Origin: Pseudomonas marginalis
GTDB lineage: Bacteria; Pseudomonadota; Gammaproteobacteria; Pseudomonadales; Pseudomonadaceae
Direction: 5' to 3'
DNA length: 64,000 nucleotides
NCBI RefSeq assembly: GCF_008692035.1
Contig: NZ_VTFG01000002.1
Location: 372,001 to 436,000 of the forward strand
Position 1 is the first letter of the stretch; every line of letters begins with the position of its first letter. A program made the position numbers and the translations under genes. The notes beneath the pieces were generated by a model. It was not told the DNA's origin. It saw nothing but the letters and a program-made list of their open reading frames with translations, and made no database searches. Below, piece by piece: positions 26,651 through 35,769 of this stretch.

Positions 26651-27132
26651 TTGAGCAAGGCTTCGATCTCTTGGGTCAAGTCCTGCGGCTTGGTGGCAGG
26701 ACCGAAGCGCTTGACCACCTGGCCGTCGCGGCCGATGAGGAACTTGGTGAAGTTCCACTTGATGCCCTTGGACCCCAGCAGGCCCGGCGCCTGTTTTTTC
26801 AGTTGCACGAACAGTGGATGGGCATCGCTGCCATTGACGTCGATCTTCTTGAACAACGGGAAGCTGACACCGAAGTTCAGCTCGCAGAATTCGGAAATCG
26901 CCCCTTCGTCACCGGGCTCCTGCTTGCCGAACTGGTTGCAAGGAAAGCCCAATACCACCAGGCCCTGGTCCTTGTACTGCTGCCAGAGTTGCTCCAGGCC
27001 CTTGTACTGCGGGGTGAAGCCGCATTTGCTGGCGGTGTTGACCACGAGGACGGCCTTGCCGGCGAAATCGGCCAAGGTCTTTTGCTCACCCTTGATGGTG
27101 GTGCAAGGGATGCTCAGCAGGTTGTTGCTCAT
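26647..27132 (-). CDS. Glutathione peroxidase family (thiol peroxidase)
   Basis: The 161-residue enzyme reduces hydroperoxides. The peroxidatic Cys37 lies in NTASKCGFTPQY, and GFPCNQFG and KWNFTKFLI complete the catalytic Gln/Trp/Asn set. As in most bacterial members it has Cys rather than selenocysteine and may use thioredoxin. The start MSNNLLSIPC matches family length; upstream codons rich in Cys are not coding-like. It is coupled to the OhrR-like gene, which suggests peroxide-responsive expression. Confidence 0.94.
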   Translation of the reverse strand: MSNNLLSIPCTTIKGEQKTLADFAGKAVLVVNTASKCGFTPQYKGLEQLWQQYKDQGLVVLGFPCNQFGKQEPGDEGAISEFCELNFGVSFPLFKKIDVNGSDAHPLFVQLKKQAPGLLGSKGIKWNFTKFLIGRDGQVVKRFGPATKPQDLTQEIEALLK

Positions 27133-27230
27133 GGCAGTGCCTCGATAAGGGAGAAAGAGGATGAAACATAGTAGGCAATTCAATTGCGTGCAATTTAATT
27201 GACCGCACTGATGACACCTCATCAACACTC

Positions 27231-27330
27231 TGTAGGAGCGAGCTTGCTCGCGAAAAACTCAAGGACACCGGGCTGAACCAGAATGCCCGTGTAATCGTTG
27301 ACGACTTTCGCGAGCAAGCTCGCTTCTACA
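27231..27330. repeat. REPIN: two inverted REP sequences
   Basis: Two near-identical REP units (27231-27254 and 27306-27330, core GAGCGAGCTTGCTCGCGAA) face each other across a 50-base spacer. They lie between the glutathione peroxidase and MsrB genes. This arrangement is typical of fluorescent pseudomonads, where REPs are mobilised by RAYT transposases encoded elsewhere. Confidence 0.88.
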
Positions 27331-27350
27331 GGGGCCCGACGCCAGTCGAG

Positions 27351-27743
27351 TTAACGGGGCACAAGATCCAGGCACACCGAGTTGATGCAATACCGCAGCC
27401 CCGTCGGCGGCGGACCGTCCGGGAACACATGGCCCAGATGCGCATCGCATTGGGCGCAGGTGACTTCGGTGCGGATCATGCCGTGGCTGACGTCACGGAT
27501 CTCGATCATTGCGCTGTCGGCGATCGGCGCGTAGAAACTCGGCCAGCCGCAGCCGGAGTCAAACTTGGTGGTCGAATCGAACAGTGGCGCATTGCAGCAG
27601 ATGCAGTGATACACGCCATCGGTGCGGGTCTCATTGTACTTGCCGCTGAAAGGACGCTCGGTGCCCTTGAGACGGCACACGTTGTACTGCTCCGGATCGA
27701 GCATTGCCTTCCATTCTTCAACGGTTTTCTGCAACTTTTCCAT
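27351..27743 (-). CDS. msrB: Peptide methionine-(R)-sulfoxide reductase MsrB
   Basis: The 130-residue enzyme repairs Met-R-sulfoxide in proteins. It has the zinc cysteines (CICC and CAQC), the FDSGCGWPSFY motif, HLGHVFPDG and the catalytic Cys in RYCINSVCL. The start MEKLQKTVEEW fits the family; the upstream extension is not conserved. Confidence 0.96.
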   Translation of the reverse strand: MEKLQKTVEEWKAMLDPEQYNVCRLKGTERPFSGKYNETRTDGVYHCICCNAPLFDSTTKFDSGCGWPSFYAPIADSAMIEIRDVSHGMIRTEVTCAQCDAHLGHVFPDGPPPTGLRYCINSVCLDLVPR

Positions 27744-27945
27744 CGGTACACCTCGGCAACTGAAAAAGCCTGATCTGTATCTTTTCCATGGATCAGGCGG
27801 CACGTATGATTGCGCCTCTTCAAAACGCCAGTCTGGCACCCGCGCTACCGGCATTCAAACGTATTTATGGGTGCGGGCCTTGCAGCATTCACAGTACGGT
27901 AGTGCCCACACCGTCTGGATCGTTCATTTTCAGGATCACATCGCC

Positions 27946-29157
27946 ATGCAGGTCAGCAAATCGAACAAGCTCGCCAACGTCTGCTACGACATTCGCGGCC
28001 CGGTGCTCAAGCACGCCAAGCGCCTGGAAGAGGAAGGCCATCGCATCCTCAAGCTGAACATCGGCAACCCGGCGCCCTTTGGTTTCGAAGCGCCGGATGA
28101 AATCCTCCAGGATGTGATCCGCAACCTGCCCACCGCCCAGGGCTACAGCGACTCCAAGGGCCTGTTCAGCGCGCGCAAGGCCGTGATGCAGTACTACCAG
28201 CAGAAGCAGGTCGAAGGCGTCGGCATCGAAGACATCTACCTGGGTAATGGCGTGTCCGAGCTGATCGTGATGTCCATGCAGGCCCTGCTCAACAACGGCG
28301 ACGAAGTGCTGGTGCCAGCACCCGACTACCCACTGTGGACCGCCGCCGTGACCCTGGCCGGCGGCCACCCGGTGCATTACCTGTGCGACGAGGGCGCCGA
28401 CTGGTTCCCGGACCTGGCCGACATCAAGGCCAAGATCACGCCGAACACCAAGGCCCTGGTGATCATCAACCCGAACAACCCCACCGGTGCAGTGTACTCC
28501 AGGGAAGTGCTGCTGGGCATGCTCGAGCTGGCACGCCAGCACAACCTGGTGGTGTTCTCCGACGAGATCTACGACAAGATCCTCTACGACGATGCGGTGC
28601 ATATCTGCACCGGTTCCCTGGCGCCGGACCTGCTGTGCCTGACCTTCAACGGCCTCTCCAAGTCCTACCGCGTGGCGGGCTTCCGCTCCGGCTGGATCGC
28701 GATTTCCGGGCCCAAGCACAATGCCCAGAGCTACATCGAAGGCATCGACATGCTGGCCAACATGCGCCTGTGCGCCAACGTGCCGAGCCAGCACGCAATC
28801 CAGACCGCCCTCGGCGGCTACCAGAGCATCAATGACCTGATCCTGCCCCAGGGCCGCCTGCTGGAACAGCGCAACCGTACCTGGGAGCTGCTCAATGCAA
28901 TCCCGGGCGTGAGCTGCGTCAAGCCCATGGGCGCGCTGTACGCCTTCCCGAGGATCGACCCGAAGGTCTGCCCGATCCTCAACGACGAGAAATTCGTGCT
29001 CGACCTGCTGCTCTCGGAAAAGCTGCTGGTGGTCCAGGGCACGGCGTTCAACTGGCCGTGGCCGGATCACTTCCGAGTGGTGACCCTGCCCCGCGTGGAT
29101 GACCTGGACATGGCCATTGGCCGTATCGGCAATTTCCTCAAGTCCTATCGCCAGTAA
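27946..29157 (+). CDS. alaA: Alanine-synthesising aminotransferase AlaA-like
   Basis: The 403-residue class I PLP aminotransferase resembles AlaA (YfbQ), which makes alanine from pyruvate and glutamate. Visible motifs are LNIGNPAPFGF, YSDSKGLFSAR, IINPNNPTGAVY, SDEIYDKILYD and the PLP-lysine segment FNGLSKSYRVAGFRSGW. ATG 27946 (MQVSKSNKLANVCYD) matches the family; the long upstream open frame overlaps the msrB promoter region. Confidence 0.93.
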   Translation: MQVSKSNKLANVCYDIRGPVLKHAKRLEEEGHRILKLNIGNPAPFGFEAPDEILQDVIRNLPTAQGYSDSKGLFSARKAVMQYYQQKQVEGVGIEDIYLGNGVSELIVMSMQALLNNGDEVLVPAPDYPLWTAAVTLAGGHPVHYLCDEGADWFPDLADIKAKITPNTKALVIINPNNPTGAVYSREVLLGMLELARQHNLVVFSDEIYDKILYDDAVHICTGSLAPDLLCLTFNGLSKSYRVAGFRSGWIAISGPKHNAQSYIEGIDMLANMRLCANVPSQHAIQTALGGYQSINDLILPQGRLLEQRNRTWELLNAIPGVSCVKPMGALYAFPRIDPKVCPILNDEKFVLDLLLSEKLLVVQGTAFNWPWPDHFRVVTLPRVDDLDMAIGRIGNFLKSYRQ

Positions 29158-29166
29158 CCGACGTGG

Positions 29167-29197
29167 CGCTGTACGACCGGCATTCGGTCGTACAGCG
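29167..29197. terminator. Perfect 12-base palindrome after alaA
   Basis: CGCTGTACGACC (29167-29178) pairs exactly with 29186-29197 across a 7-base loop. There is no T tract, so it is either a weak terminator or an mRNA 3'-end stabiliser. Confidence 0.6.
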
Positions 29198-29386
29198 ATT
29201 ATCTGGCAACACTTCTCTGGCTATGCACATTCCCCGTACTGCATTTGCGTTTCTACATCCACAAGCCCCTGTAGTTACGGGCCCGTAAGGCAAAAAATAG
29301 CTTTTCACGGGTAGTATTCATCATCGGAAAATCCCTTCAAGGCTCTACATTCAGGCTGTAGGACACAGTTTGAAATAGTCGCTCGG

Positions 29387-29415
29387 TTGAATCACCCCAA
29401 GCCGCACCTTATATA
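29387..29415 (+). promoter_or_regulatory. Sigma-70-like promoter of htpX
   Basis: TTGAAT (29387-29392), a 17-base spacer and TATATA (29410-29415) lie about 45 bases before the htpX ATG. I found no convincing sigma-32 promoter with the right spacing in the 300-base gap 29158-29460. The rest of that gap shows nothing clear apart from the palindrome after alaA. Confidence 0.55.
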
Positions 29416-29460
29416 CCCCGCAGTACGCGACATATTAAGCATGAGGAGAACTCTACAACC

Positions 29461-30348
29461 ATGATGCGCATCCTGCTGTTCTTGGCTACCAACCTGGCGG
29501 TCGTGCTGATTGCCAGCATCACCCTGAGCCTTTTCGGCTTCAACGGGTTCATGGCGGCCAACGGGGTTGATCTGAACCTCAATCAGCTGCTGATTTTCTG
29601 TGCGGTCTTTGGTTTTGCCGGTTCGCTGTTCTCGCTGTTCATCTCCAAGTGGATGGCGAAGATGAGCACCAGCACCCAGATCATCACTCAACCACGCACC
29701 CGCCATGAACAATGGCTGATGCAGACCGTGGAGCAGTTGTCTCAGGAAGCAGGTATAAAAATGCCCGAGGTCGGGATTTTCCCTGCCTACGAGGCCAACG
29801 CCTTTGCGACGGGCTGGAACAAGAACGACGCCCTCGTGGCGGTCAGCCAAGGGCTGCTCGAGCGCTTTTCACCCGATGAGGTGAAGGCGGTCCTCGCGCA
29901 CGAGATCGGCCACGTAGCCAACGGCGACATGATTACCCTTGCGCTGGTGCAGGGCGTGGTGAACACCTTCGTGATGTTCTTTGCGCGGATCATCGGCAAC
30001 TTTGTCGACAAGGTGATCTTCAAGAACGAAGGCGGCCGCGGGATCGCCTACTTCGTAGCGACCATCTTTGCCGAAGTGGTGCTGGGTTTCCTGGCCAGCG
30101 CGATTGTGATGTGGTTCTCGCGCAAACGAGAGTTCCGTGCAGACGAAGCCGGCGCGCGCCTGGCTGGCACCAGTGCAATGATCAGTGCGCTGCAGCGCCT
30201 GCGCTCCGAACAGGGCCTGCCGGTGCATATGCCCGACAGCCTGACCGCCTTTGGCATCAACGGTGGTGTCAAGCAGGGCCTGGCTCGCATGTTCATGAGC
30301 CACCCGCCGCTGGAAGAGCGTATCGACGCGCTGCGTCGTCGGGGCTGA
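29461..30348 (+). CDS. htpX: Membrane zinc protease HtpX
   Basis: HtpX is an inner-membrane M48 metalloprotease that works with FtsH on misfolded membrane proteins. The 295-residue protein has four hydrophobic segments, the zinc motif HEIGHVANGD and a downstream Glu in REFRADEAGARLAG. It starts ATGATG, with GAGGAG upstream. Confidence 0.97.
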   Translation: MMRILLFLATNLAVVLIASITLSLFGFNGFMAANGVDLNLNQLLIFCAVFGFAGSLFSLFISKWMAKMSTSTQIITQPRTRHEQWLMQTVEQLSQEAGIKMPEVGIFPAYEANAFATGWNKNDALVAVSQGLLERFSPDEVKAVLAHEIGHVANGDMITLALVQGVVNTFVMFFARIIGNFVDKVIFKNEGGRGIAYFVATIFAEVVLGFLASAIVMWFSRKREFRADEAGARLAGTSAMISALQRLRSEQGLPVHMPDSLTAFGINGGVKQGLARMFMSHPPLEERIDALRRRG

Positions 30349-30361
30349 TACCCGGTAATGC

Positions 30362-30390
30362 AAAAGGGGCGATTGGATCGCCCCTTTTTT
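30362..30390 (+). terminator. Terminator after htpX
   Basis: Twelve-base arms AAAAGGGGCGAT (30362-30373) and complement (30377-30388) with a TGG loop and T run. The A/T symmetry may also serve the convergent tpm gene. Confidence 0.9.
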
Positions 30391-30401
30391 GTGCGCGGGT
30401 T

Positions 30402-31058
30402 TTACCCCTTGGTGAGCCGATAAACGCGCTCTTCAAGACACGTGACACCGTCCTGCACGAACTTCCAGCTCTCACCCAGGATATCCTGGGCTTCGAGCAC
30501 CTCCAGGCGCCACTGCAAACCCAGCAGCACCTTCACCTCATCATCCGGCACCGCAAAGGGCGGGCCGGCTTTTTGCGTCTGGTCGTAGTCCAGGGTGATC
30601 AGCAGTCCCTGGCAGCCTGGCCGCAACAGGCTGTTCAACTGGTCGGCGTACTGCGCGCGCATCAGCGGCGGCAGGGCGATCAGTGCGGCACGGTCGTAGA
30701 GCGCCGTGCAGTCAGCCAGTGCCCCGGCATCCAAGGCAAAGAAATCGCCGCACCATATTTCGATCAAATCAGCCTGGTACACCTTGAACACGCCGTGCCG
30801 AGTGATGCGCGGCGTCAGGTTCTGCTCGCTGAAAAAGGCTTCTACCGCCTGCTCCGACAGCTCAACGCCGAATACGTGATAGCCGTTGCTGGCCAGCCAC
30901 ATCAGGTCCAGGCTTTTACCACACAGCGGCACCAGCACCTTGGCGCCCTGGGCAAGGCCAAGCACAGGCCAATACCGCAGCAGGTAAGGATTGACCTCGG
31001 GCAGGTGAAAGCCAATCTGATTGCGCGCCCAGCGCTCCTGCCAAAATTTGGGCTCCAT
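30402..31058 (-). CDS. tpm: Thiopurine S-methyltransferase
   Basis: The 218-residue SAM-dependent methyltransferase is of the bacterial TPMT type, which in pseudomonads methylates tellurite or selenite species and thiopurines. Visible motifs are FWQERWARNQIGFH, VLVPLCGKSLDLMWLA and VFGVELSEQAVEAFF. GGAGGTGATTCC precedes the ATG. Confidence 0.94.
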   Translation of the reverse strand: MEPKFWQERWARNQIGFHLPEVNPYLLRYWPVLGLAQGAKVLVPLCGKSLDLMWLASNGYHVFGVELSEQAVEAFFSEQNLTPRITRHGVFKVYQADLIEIWCGDFFALDAGALADCTALYDRAALIALPPLMRAQYADQLNSLLRPGCQGLLITLDYDQTQKAGPPFAVPDDEVKVLLGLQWRLEVLEAQDILGESWKFVQDGVTCLEERVYRLTKG

Positions 31059-31110
31059 GGAATCACCTCCGAAAATTCGATCAAAAAGCGCTAAAACTTA
31101 TATTAGATTT

Positions 31111-31123
31111 AGATCAATGATCT
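31111..31123. promoter_or_regulatory. Palindrome AGATCA-A-TGATCT between tpm and dioxygenase genes
   Basis: A 13-base perfect palindrome in the AT-rich 105-base divergent gap. It could be an operator for either gene; no known regulator motif is matched. Confidence 0.3.
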
Positions 31124-31163
31124 GATTGAAGATGGGCCCATGTTAAACCTCAGGACCTTCCTT

Positions 31164-31931
31164 ATGTTGCCCAGCCTGTTTATCTCCCACGGATCGCCCA
31201 TGCTTGCCCTGCAACCCGGCGCCAGCGGCCCCGCCCTGCAGCGCCTGGCCGCTGAACTGCCGCGGCCGAAGGCAATTGTGGTGGTGTCGGCACATTGGGA
31301 AAGCCAGGAACTGCTGGTCAGCGGCAGTGCCGCGCCCGAGACCTGGCACGACTTCGGCGGTTTCCCCCGGGAGCTGTTCGCCGTGCAGTACCCGGCACCG
31401 GGCGACCCGCAATTGGCCGGCGAAATTGTCGAACTGCTTCATGCCGACGGCTTGCAGGCGCGAATCGATGAGCGCCGCCCGTTTGACCATGGCACCTGGG
31501 TGCCGCTCTCGCTGATGTACCCGGCAGCGGATATTCCAGTGGTGCAAGTCTCCTTGCCCAGCCACATGGGCCCTGCCCTGCAAACCCGCATCGGGCATGC
31601 CTTGGCCAGCTTGCGCGAACGGGGCGTGCTGTTGATCGGCTCCGGCAGCATCACCCATAACCTGGGGGAGCTGAACTGGCAGGCCGGACCTGAGAGTATC
31701 GAGCCTTGGGCACGCGACTTCCGTGACTGGATGGTGGAGACACTCGCCGCCAACGACGAGGCGGCCTTGCATGATTACCGTCGCCAGGCGCCCCACGCCG
31801 TGCGCAGCCATCCCAGCGATGAACATTTGTTGCCGCTGTACTTTGCGCGCGGCGCCGGGGGTGACTTCAGCGTTGCACACCAGGGGTTCACCATGGGCGC
31901 GCTGGGTATGGACATCTACCGCTTCGGTTAA
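31164..31931 (+). CDS. DODA-type extradiol ring-opening dioxygenase (YgiD-like)
   Basis: The 255-residue protein belongs to the class III extradiol dioxygenase fold of YgiD/DOPA dioxygenases. Metal-ligand segments are LFISHGSPML, VVVSAHWES, the FDHGTWVPL histidine and GSGSITHNL. It should open catechol-type rings; the natural substrate is unknown. ATG 31164 follows AGGA by eight bases. Confidence 0.9.
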   Translation: MLPSLFISHGSPMLALQPGASGPALQRLAAELPRPKAIVVVSAHWESQELLVSGSAAPETWHDFGGFPRELFAVQYPAPGDPQLAGEIVELLHADGLQARIDERRPFDHGTWVPLSLMYPAADIPVVQVSLPSHMGPALQTRIGHALASLRERGVLLIGSGSITHNLGELNWQAGPESIEPWARDFRDWMVETLAANDEAALHDYRRQAPHAVRSHPSDEHLLPLYFARGAGGDFSVAHQGFTMGALGMDIYRFG

Positions 31932-31942
31932 CAGCGGACAAA

Positions 31943-31971
31943 AAAAATCCCCGAACCAGTCGGGGATTTTT
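31943..31971. terminator. Bidirectional terminator between dioxygenase and DEAD-box genes
   Basis: AAAAATCCCCGA (31943-31954) pairs with 31960-31971 across ACCAG; A and T tracts on both sides suit both convergent genes. Confidence 0.9.
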
Positions 31972-32000
31972 TATGTGCGATCAATCAGCCCAAGGGCGGA

Positions 32001-33674
32001 TCAATCTTCGCGGTAGCGACGCAGCTTCAATTGCTTGCCGGCAACGCGGGTGTCTTTCAGCTTGGTCAGCAGTTTTTCCAGACCGTCTTCCGGCAGCTCC
32101 ACCAGGGAGAAGCTGTCACGGACCTGGATGCGACCGATGGCTTCACGTGCCAGGCCACCCTCGTTGAGGATAGCGCCCAGCAGGTTCTTGGCAGCGATAC
32201 CATCACGTGCGCCCAGCGCGGTACGGCAACGGGCACGGCCTTCTGCCAATGGAACCGGAGCGCGACGCTCACGATCACCACGGTCCGGACGGTCGCCGGT
32301 ACGCTCTGGACGATCACCGCGTGGCGCGTTGTTCGGCACCAGTGGGCGCTCTTTCTCGATGGCCGCCAGGGTCAGGGCCTGACCGTTGGTAGCCTTGCGC
32401 AGCAGGGCTGCAGCCAGGGCACGCGGGGTGCAACCGATATCGGCGGTCAGGCGGTCCAGCAGGTCGCCGTGGGTCGATTCAGCGTCAGCCACCAGCGGCG
32501 ACAGGCTGTTGGTCAGTTTCTTGATGCGGGCATCGAGAACGGCCTGGGCATCCGGCAGGCGGACTTCGGCGACTTTCTGACCGGTTACACGCTCGATCAC
32601 TTGCAGCATGCGGCGCTCACGTGGCGTCACCAGCAGCAGTGCACGACCTTCGCGACCGGCACGGCCGGTACGGCCGATACGGTGAACGTAGGATTCCGGA
32701 TCGTAAGGCATGTCAACGTTGAACACGTGGGTGATACGCGGAACGTCGAGACCACGAGCCGCTACGTCGGTCGCCACAACGATGTCCAGACGGCCATCCT
32801 TGAGGGAGTCGATCACGCGCTCACGTTGGTTCTGGGCGATGTCACCGTTCAGCGCAGCGGCTTTGTAGCCTTTGGCTTCCAGGGCACTGGCCAGGTCCAG
32901 GGTCGCTTGCTTGGTACGCACGAACATGATCAGGGCGTCGAAGTCTTCGACTTCCAGCAGGCTCAATACAGCCGAGGTCTTCTGGTCAGCGTGAACCAAC
33001 AGGTGAGCCTGTTCGATCGCGGTAACGGTCTGAGTCTTGGTCTGGATCTTCACGTGTTGCGGATCGCGCAGGTGGCGTTCGGCAATGGCACGGATCGACT
33101 GTGGCAGAGTGGCCGAGAACAGGACGGTCTGACGGGTCGGAGGCAGTGCCTTGAAGATGACTTCCAGGTCATCCATGAAGCCCAGCTTCAACATTTCGTC
33201 GGCTTCGTCCAGAACCAGGTGGTTCACGGTCGACAGGACTTTCTCGTCGCGACGCAGGTGGTCGCACAGACGGCCCGGGGTGGCCACGACGATCTGAGCG
33301 CCATTACGGATGGCCTTCAGTTGCGGGCCCATCGGCGCGCCGCCGTAGACGGCAACAACGGTAACGCCTGGCATTTGCTTGGCGTAGGTTTCAAAAGCGG
33401 TTGCTACTTGCAGCGCCAACTCACGCGTTGGCGCCAGGATCAGGGCTTGCGGCTCGCGCTTGGCAGGATCGATGCAGTGCAGGATAGGCAGGGCGAACGC
33501 GGCGGTTTTACCGGTACCGGTTTGCGCCTGGCCAATCATGTCCTGGCCGGCCATGATGATCGGGATCGATTGCTGCTGAATCGCCGAAGGTTCTTCGTAG
33601 CCGGTCGCGATGACGGCAGCGAGAATGTTCGGGTTAAGATTAAAAGCGGCGAAGCCGCCGGTTTCCTGGGTCAT
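32001..33674 (-). CDS. deaD: DEAD-box ATP-dependent RNA helicase (DeaD/CsdA-like)
   Basis: The 557-residue helicase has motif I AQTGTGKTAAF, Ib ATPGRL, the DEAD box LVLDEADEML, SAT in LFSATLP and motif VI YVHRIGRTGRAGR. An Arg/Asp-rich linker (about 450-480) leads into a C-terminal DbpA/CsdA-like RNA-binding domain ending KQLKLRRYRED. It should assist ribosome assembly and cold adaptation. Start MTQETGGFAAF at 33674. A leader of about 214 bases may precede it. Confidence 0.94.
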   Translation of the reverse strand: MTQETGGFAAFNLNPNILAAVIATGYEEPSAIQQQSIPIIMAGQDMIGQAQTGTGKTAAFALPILHCIDPAKREPQALILAPTRELALQVATAFETYAKQMPGVTVVAVYGGAPMGPQLKAIRNGAQIVVATPGRLCDHLRRDEKVLSTVNHLVLDEADEMLKLGFMDDLEVIFKALPPTRQTVLFSATLPQSIRAIAERHLRDPQHVKIQTKTQTVTAIEQAHLLVHADQKTSAVLSLLEVEDFDALIMFVRTKQATLDLASALEAKGYKAAALNGDIAQNQRERVIDSLKDGRLDIVVATDVAARGLDVPRITHVFNVDMPYDPESYVHRIGRTGRAGREGRALLLVTPRERRMLQVIERVTGQKVAEVRLPDAQAVLDARIKKLTNSLSPLVADAESTHGDLLDRLTADIGCTPRALAAALLRKATNGQALTLAAIEKERPLVPNNAPRGDRPERTGDRPDRGDRERRAPVPLAEGRARCRTALGARDGIAAKNLLGAILNEGGLAREAIGRIQVRDSFSLVELPEDGLEKLLTKLKDTRVAGKQLKLRRYRED

Positions 33675-34096
33675 GGGTCTGCCTCTAAGTGCATCCGCAA
33701 AGACCCATGCTCCAAAGCTGCGCATGCCGTGTTGAGACTCAAGAGTCGCCCTGGCTGCTTTGTCGGCGGGGATTTGCGAAAACGAATGAATGAAAAAGAT
33801 TCGTCAAGGGAGAGTCCGCTGTGCGGACGTGCAGCCGAAGCTGACTTCGGGGAATTGCGCTACCTAAACGCGGCCCGGTTAAAGGCCGGCGCGCACTATA
33901 CCGGAAATACCTGAAAAAGGGAGCTTTTTTTATCGCCAGGCGCCGATAAACCGCGCTGCATCACAGTCTTTGCAGATAAGCGCGGCAGGGTCTATTTTTC
34001 AAAGGCCCGGCCCTGCTGGTCATAACGCTTAAACGGTTCACCTTGCATCGAGACCCTTTGGTCTGAAACCCTTCATTGCGCCCGAGGGCACACCCG
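33675..34096. promoter_or_regulatory. Long 5' leader and promoter of the DEAD-box helicase gene
   Basis: The gap is 422 bases. On the minus strand, TATAGT (complement of 33895-33900) is a good -10 element, placing a start near 33888 and leaving about 214 untranslated bases. That leader has hairpins GTCCGC-tgt-GCGGAC (33814-33828) and CCGAAG-ctga-CTTCGG (33835-33850). This resembles the structured leaders of cold-shock genes. Nothing clear was seen for the plus-strand crotonase gene at 33901-34096. Confidence 0.5.
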
Positions 34097-34888
<792 letters not shown>

Positions 34889-34889
34889 C

Positions 34890-35645
34890 TTATGTAGCCG
34901 GACGAATCGCCTTGATCAACGCCTGCAACGAGTAACCCAGACGCGGCGCCAACAACTCAGCCCGAGCAGAAAGCGCCTCCATATCCAGCGCCTGGTCCAG
35001 CTCCGAAGGCACCAACAGGATCACATTGCCCTCCTTCACCGGCAGTTCCCAATAATGCCGGTGGTACAAACCACGCAGCAGCGCCGCGCCCAAGGGTTTG
35101 CCATCGTCGGTGGCCCACTGGTTGATCACCAGCCAACCGCCGGGGTTGAGTTTCTTCTGGCAGTTTTCCAGGAAGGTCCAGGCCAGGTGTCCGACGCCGG
35201 GACCGACATCCGTGTAGAGGTCGACGAAAATCAGGTCCGCCGATTCAGCGCTCTCCAACAGTTCCAAGGCGTCGCCGATGCGGATATACAGGCGCGGATC
35301 ATCATCCAGCCCCAGGTATTCGATGGCCAGGCGCGGCACATCGGGGCGCAGCTCGATGGCTTCGACATCCTCCAGCGGCAGGAACTTGAGGCAGGCCTGG
35401 GTCAAGGTGCCAGCTCCCAGGCCGAGGAACAGTGCGCTCTCCGGCTGCTCATGGCACAACGCGCCGATCAGCATCGCGCGGGTGTAGTCGTACTCCAGCC
35501 AGCTCGGGTCAGCGGTGAACACGCAGCTTTGCTCGATGGCGTCGCCAAACTCGAGAAACCGGTAATCGGCCACCTCGAGCACACGAATCATGCCGAAATC
35601 ATCATGGACTTCGGCCAGCAGGCGCTCGACACGCTCCTCGCTCAT
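34890..35645 (-). CDS. Spermidine synthase-like SAM-binding protein
   Basis: The 251-residue protein has a Rossmann methyltransferase/aminopropyltransferase core: ALFLGLGAGTLTQACLKFL, VEAIELRPDVPRLA and DLIFVDLYTDVGPG. The family is annotated as spermidine synthase-like, but the polyamine-binding N-terminal barrel is reduced, so enzymatic role is uncertain. TTTAGGAG precedes the ATG at 35645. It is convergent with the crotonase gene, with only one base between the two stops. Confidence 0.85.
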   Translation of the reverse strand: MSEERVERLLAEVHDDFGMIRVLEVADYRFLEFGDAIEQSCVFTADPSWLEYDYTRAMLIGALCHEQPESALFLGLGAGTLTQACLKFLPLEDVEAIELRPDVPRLAIEYLGLDDDPRLYIRIGDALELLESAESADLIFVDLYTDVGPGVGHLAWTFLENCQKKLNPGGWLVINQWATDDGKPLGAALLRGLYHRHYWELPVKEGNVILLVPSELDQALDMEALSARAELLAPRLGYSLQALIKAIRPAT

Positions 35646-35769
35646 CACTACTCCTAAAGGGGTTACCCCACGGCAAAGGCGCGATTGTCGGCCAACCGGC
35701 GGCAACAGGTCACGCACTAATTGCTGATAACATTGGCGCCCGACCGTCAACCACCCAATCGAGTTCATG

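Noticed and set aside
29340..29420. Heat-shock sigma-32 promoter for htpX
   Set aside because: TTGAAA and CCCC elements are present but spaced too far apart; a sigma-70-like pair fits better.
32031..33914. Long plus-strand open frame opposite the DEAD-box gene
   Set aside because: It is the shadow of a GC-rich coding strand; it has no conserved motif, and the helicase on the minus strand is complete.
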